Source: JBHHYS01 sp046757645 (GTDB taxonomy: Bacteria > Acidobacteriota > Terriglobia > Acidiferrales > 2-02-FULL-67-57). From it: a stretch of 31,627 nucleotides of DNA. Shown one piece after another: positions 30,593 to 31,627 of the stretch. Within the stretch, counting starts at the first letter, position 1. Each line of letters starts with the position of its first letter. Both the position numbers and the translations under genes were made by a program. The DNA lies in assembly GCA_046757645.1 (NCBI GenBank), contig JBHHYS010000023.1, positions 1-31,627 of the forward strand. Reading direction: 5' to 3'. The notes below the pieces were generated by a model. It searched no databases, was not told where the DNA came from, and was given only the letters and a program-made list of their open reading frames with translations.

Positions 30593-30635
30593 TGTCATTC
30601 TGAGCACAGCGAAGAATCTGTTTGTAAGACAAATG
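30593..30635. repeat. Hairpin repeat unit, copy 1
   Basis: A 43-bp unit whose stem is ATTCT (30597-30601) with AGAAT (30613-30617), an 11-nt loop of GAGC-x-CAGC type, and a CTGTTTG tail. Copy 2 is at 30721-30763 with a changed but still paired stem. Confidence 0.65.
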
Positions 30636-30645
30636 CAAGAACAGA

Positions 30646-30671
30646 CCCTTCGACTTCGCCCTTCGACTTCG
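30646..30671. repeat. Tandem 13-bp duplication in the CCCTTCGACTTCG repeat
   Basis: CCCTTCGACTTCG occurs twice with no spacer (30646-30658 and 30659-30671), followed by CTCAGGGCAAGC. This is the source of the CPERSRR/ALSEVEG peptides. A related copy with CCCTTCGACTTTGCTC is at 31441. Confidence 0.7.
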
Positions 30672-30720
30672 CTCAGGGCAAGCTCGGGGGGACAAACACT
30701 CGGGCAAGCGGGAACGAACA

Positions 30721-30763
30721 TGTCATGCCGAGCCCAGCCGAGGCATCTGTTTGGAGAGAAATG
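30721..30763. repeat. Hairpin repeat unit, copy 2 (stem-compensated)
   Basis: A 43-bp unit with stem ATGCC (30725-30729) and GGCAT (30742-30746), 12-nt loop GAGCCCAGCCGA and the same CTGTTTG tail as copy 1. Both sides of the stem differ from copy 1 but remain complementary. Confidence 0.65.
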
Positions 30764-30857
30764 AAACCGTACCAGATTCATTGTCGCACTGGCCTCCTCA
30801 GAATGACAGCCCGGCTGGCTTCTTCTTCCGCACCTTGCTAGAGCCGGTGGATCGAAA

Positions 30858-31418
30858 ATGCGCGTGATTGCTGGACGGTTCAAAAGCCGACGCTTGAAGA
30901 CACTGAAAGGGCAGCGCACCCGCCCCACCAGCGACCGCTTGCGCGAAACCCTGTTCAACGTAATGGGCGGGAGCGTGGCCGGGGCGGTGTTTGCCGACTG
31001 CTACGCGGGCTCGGGCGCGGTCGGCATCGAAGCGTTGAGCCGCGGCGCCGAGTGGGTCTACTTCCTGGAGAACTTTCGTCCCGCCACCCGGGTCATCGAG
31101 GAGAACCTCGTTCGCCTGGGCGTCAAAGAGAGCTACGAGATTCTGCCGCTGGACGTCCTCGCCGGCCTCCGCCAGCTCGCCGAGCGCACGCTGCGCCTCG
31201 ACTTCGTCTTTCTCGACCCGCCCTACCGGGCCGCCAAGGAATACGAGCGCACCCTGGCGTTGCTGGGCGAATGGGCGCTTCTCTCCGCGGACGCCACCGT
31301 AATCGCCGAGCACCAACCCAAGCAAGCGCTCGCCGAACGCTACGGGGCGCTCGTCCGCACCCGCACCCTGCGCCAGGGCGACGCCATCCTCACCTTCTTC
31401 CGCCTTCGAGCAGAGTGA
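30858..31418 (+). CDS. rsmD: 16S rRNA (guanine-966 N2) methyltransferase
   Basis: A 186-residue Rossmann-fold methyltransferase of the RsmD family, which methylates G966 of 16S rRNA during 30S assembly. It starts MRVIAGRFKSRRLKTLKG, typical of RsmD, with RPTSDRLRETLFNVM, SAM-binding motif I ADCYAGSGAVGIEAL (46-60), and the catalytic DPPY (120-123). Length is typical. GGTGGA lies 7 nt before the ATG. It is preceded by the repeat-filled gap and so is probably transcribed separately from recG. The family's common neighbour coaD is not seen in the few codons visible after it. Confidence 0.96.
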   Translation: MRVIAGRFKSRRLKTLKGQRTRPTSDRLRETLFNVMGGSVAGAVFADCYAGSGAVGIEALSRGAEWVYFLENFRPATRVIEENLVRLGVKESYEILPLDVLAGLRQLAERTLRLDFVFLDPPYRAAKEYERTLALLGEWALLSADATVIAEHQPKQALAERYGALVRTRTLRQGDAILTFFRLRAE

Positions 31419-31440
31419 GCTGCAGCCGTTCGGCGGGGCA

Positions 31441-31469
31441 CCCTTCGACTTTGCTCGGCGCAAGCAAGG
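31441..31469. repeat. Diverged copy of the CCCTTCGACTT..GCAAGC repeat
   Basis: CCCTTCGACTTTGCTCGGCG then CAAGCAAGG, closely related to 30659-30682. A worn GCATTTTGCTGAGCGCAGCC piece follows at about 31481, resembling the CATTCTGAGCGCAGC unit. This is the third repeat locus in the window. Confidence 0.55.
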
Positions 31470-31512
31470 CCCCGCCCTACCCGCATTTTGCTGAGCGCAG
31501 CCACATGGATAG

Positions 31513-31533
31513 GGGAGGGGCTTGCCCCCTCCC
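31513..31533 (+). terminator. GC-rich hairpin after rsmD
   Basis: GGGAGGGG (31513-31520) and CCCCTCCC (31526-31533) form a perfect 8-bp stem with a 5-nt loop. No T-tract follows, so intrinsic termination is doubtful, but it is the only strong structure between rsmD and the next promoter. Confidence 0.3.
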
Positions 31534-31570
31534 GCTGTTGTCGCGGCCACCCGGCATCGCTCCGCGCAAC

Positions 31571-31579
31571 TGCTATAAT
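31571..31579 (+). promoter_or_regulatory. Extended -10 promoter for the last gene
   Basis: TGCTATAAT carries a TG extension and a perfect TATAAT (31574-31579). No good -35 is at 16-18 bp. Transcription would start near 31586, about 20 nt before the following ATG. Confidence 0.55.
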
Positions 31580-31606
31580 GAACACCGGTGAAAGGAGGCG
31601 TTTATC

Positions 31607-31627
31607 ATGCTTATGGAGCTGAGTGTG
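31607..31627 (+). CDS. Start of an unidentified gene (cut by window edge)
   Basis: Only seven codons are visible (protein begins MLMELSV). The start is well supported: an AAAGGAGG Shine-Dalgarno (31591-31598) lies 8 nt upstream and an extended -10 promoter 28 bp upstream. Too little is present to name a product; it does not look like the coaD start that often follows rsmD. Confidence 0.6.

Larger units (their letters stand above)
30592..30809. repeat. 218-bp composite repeat element with 13-bp terminal inverted repeats
   Basis: CTGTCATTCTGAG (30592-30604) and CTCAGAATGACAG (30797-30809) are perfect inverted repeats bounding the element. Inside lie two direct copies of a hairpin unit and a tandem duplication. 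It resembles widespread REP/MITE-like intergenic repeats of Acidobacteriota and other environmental phyla. It encodes no transposase. Confidence 0.7.
30482..30857. other. 376-bp non-coding gap between recG and rsmD, filled with repeats
   Basis: No gene is credible here. The sequence is markedly lower in G+C than its surroundings and is made of degenerate intergenic repeats: two 43-bp CAT-hairpin units, a 13-bp tandem duplication and a 13-bp terminal inverted repeat (listed separately). Short frames through it give peptides with CPERSRR and ALSEVEG strings, which are known products of translating this kind of repeat and not real proteins. rsmD has a GGTGGA ribosome site at 30845-30850. Confidence 0.8.

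Noticed and set aside
30486..30958. Short proteins containing CPERSRR and ALSEVEG in the recG-rsmD gap
   Set aside because: These strings are known artefacts of translating the CCCTTCGACTTCG intergenic repeat and are listed as spurious families; no ribosome sites support them.
30798..31550. A 250-codon minus-strand frame opposite rsmD
   Set aside because: Shadow of rsmD, which has the AGSGAVGIE and DPPY motifs; it also runs through intergenic repeats.
1..31627. tRNA, rRNA, insertion-sequence transposase, integrase or phage genes
   Set aside because: I saw no cloverleaf-like sequence, rRNA core sequence, transposase or integrase motif anywhere in the window; the only mobile-looking DNA is the small repeats.

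Overview
The window is a high-GC (about two thirds G+C by eye), gene-dense stretch of a Gram-negative, double-membrane bacterium: it encodes BamA, a Skp/OmpH chaperone, LolC/D lipoprotein export and a lipobox lipoprotein. The content and style (rimP-nusA-infB-DUF503-rbfA-truB; lysS followed by lolC-lolD-clpC-bamA-skp; a zinc-finger anti-sigma factor carrying HEAT-like repeats; several DUF4097 beta-solenoid proteins; degenerate CATTCTGAGC...GAAGAATC intergenic repeats) look most like Acidobacteriota. That assignment is an inference from gene content recalled from memory, not from a search.

Layout. (1) 1-6738, minus strand: the translation/transcription operon rimP > nusA > infB > DUF503 (ylxP) > MOSC protein > possible 40-residue ORF > rbfA > truB (cut by the window edge). 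A MOSC-domain gene is an unusual guest here, and the infB-DUF503 gap holds a 103-bp inverted-repeat element. (2) 6884-16939, minus strand: lysS > lolC/E-type permease > lolD > clpC > bamA > skp, that is lysyl-tRNA synthetase, lipoprotein release, AAA+ protein quality control and outer-membrane protein assembly. Strong promoter-like sequences precede lysS and skp. The LolC protein carries a 108-residue, lower-GC insertion resembling flagellar cap/hook (FliD, 'flagellin hook IN') sequence, placed directly before the segment matching the LolA-docking hook. (3) 17109-26771: two ECF sigma / zinc-finger anti-sigma modules facing each other. The plus module is sigma > anti-sigma > DUF4097 protein > aroK > secreted beta-rich protein. 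The minus module is small membrane protein > lipoprotein > sigma > HEAT-repeat anti-sigma > 18-residue-repeat beta-solenoid > DUF4097 protein > two-PDZ protein. They meet tail to tail with stop codons overlapping by 4 bp. (4) 26834-31627, plus strand: an unrecognised helical protein, recG, a 376-bp repeat-filled gap, rsmD, and the start of another gene.

How they fit together (inference): regions 2 and 3 together read as envelope biogenesis next to envelope-stress sensing. Lipoprotein and outer-membrane protein assembly sit beside two membrane-anchored anti-sigma switches that probably control secreted beta-solenoid and PDZ proteins. The most unusual single item is the flagellar-like insertion in LolC. 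The next are the paired sigma/solenoid modules and the repeat elements whose stems show compensatory base changes.
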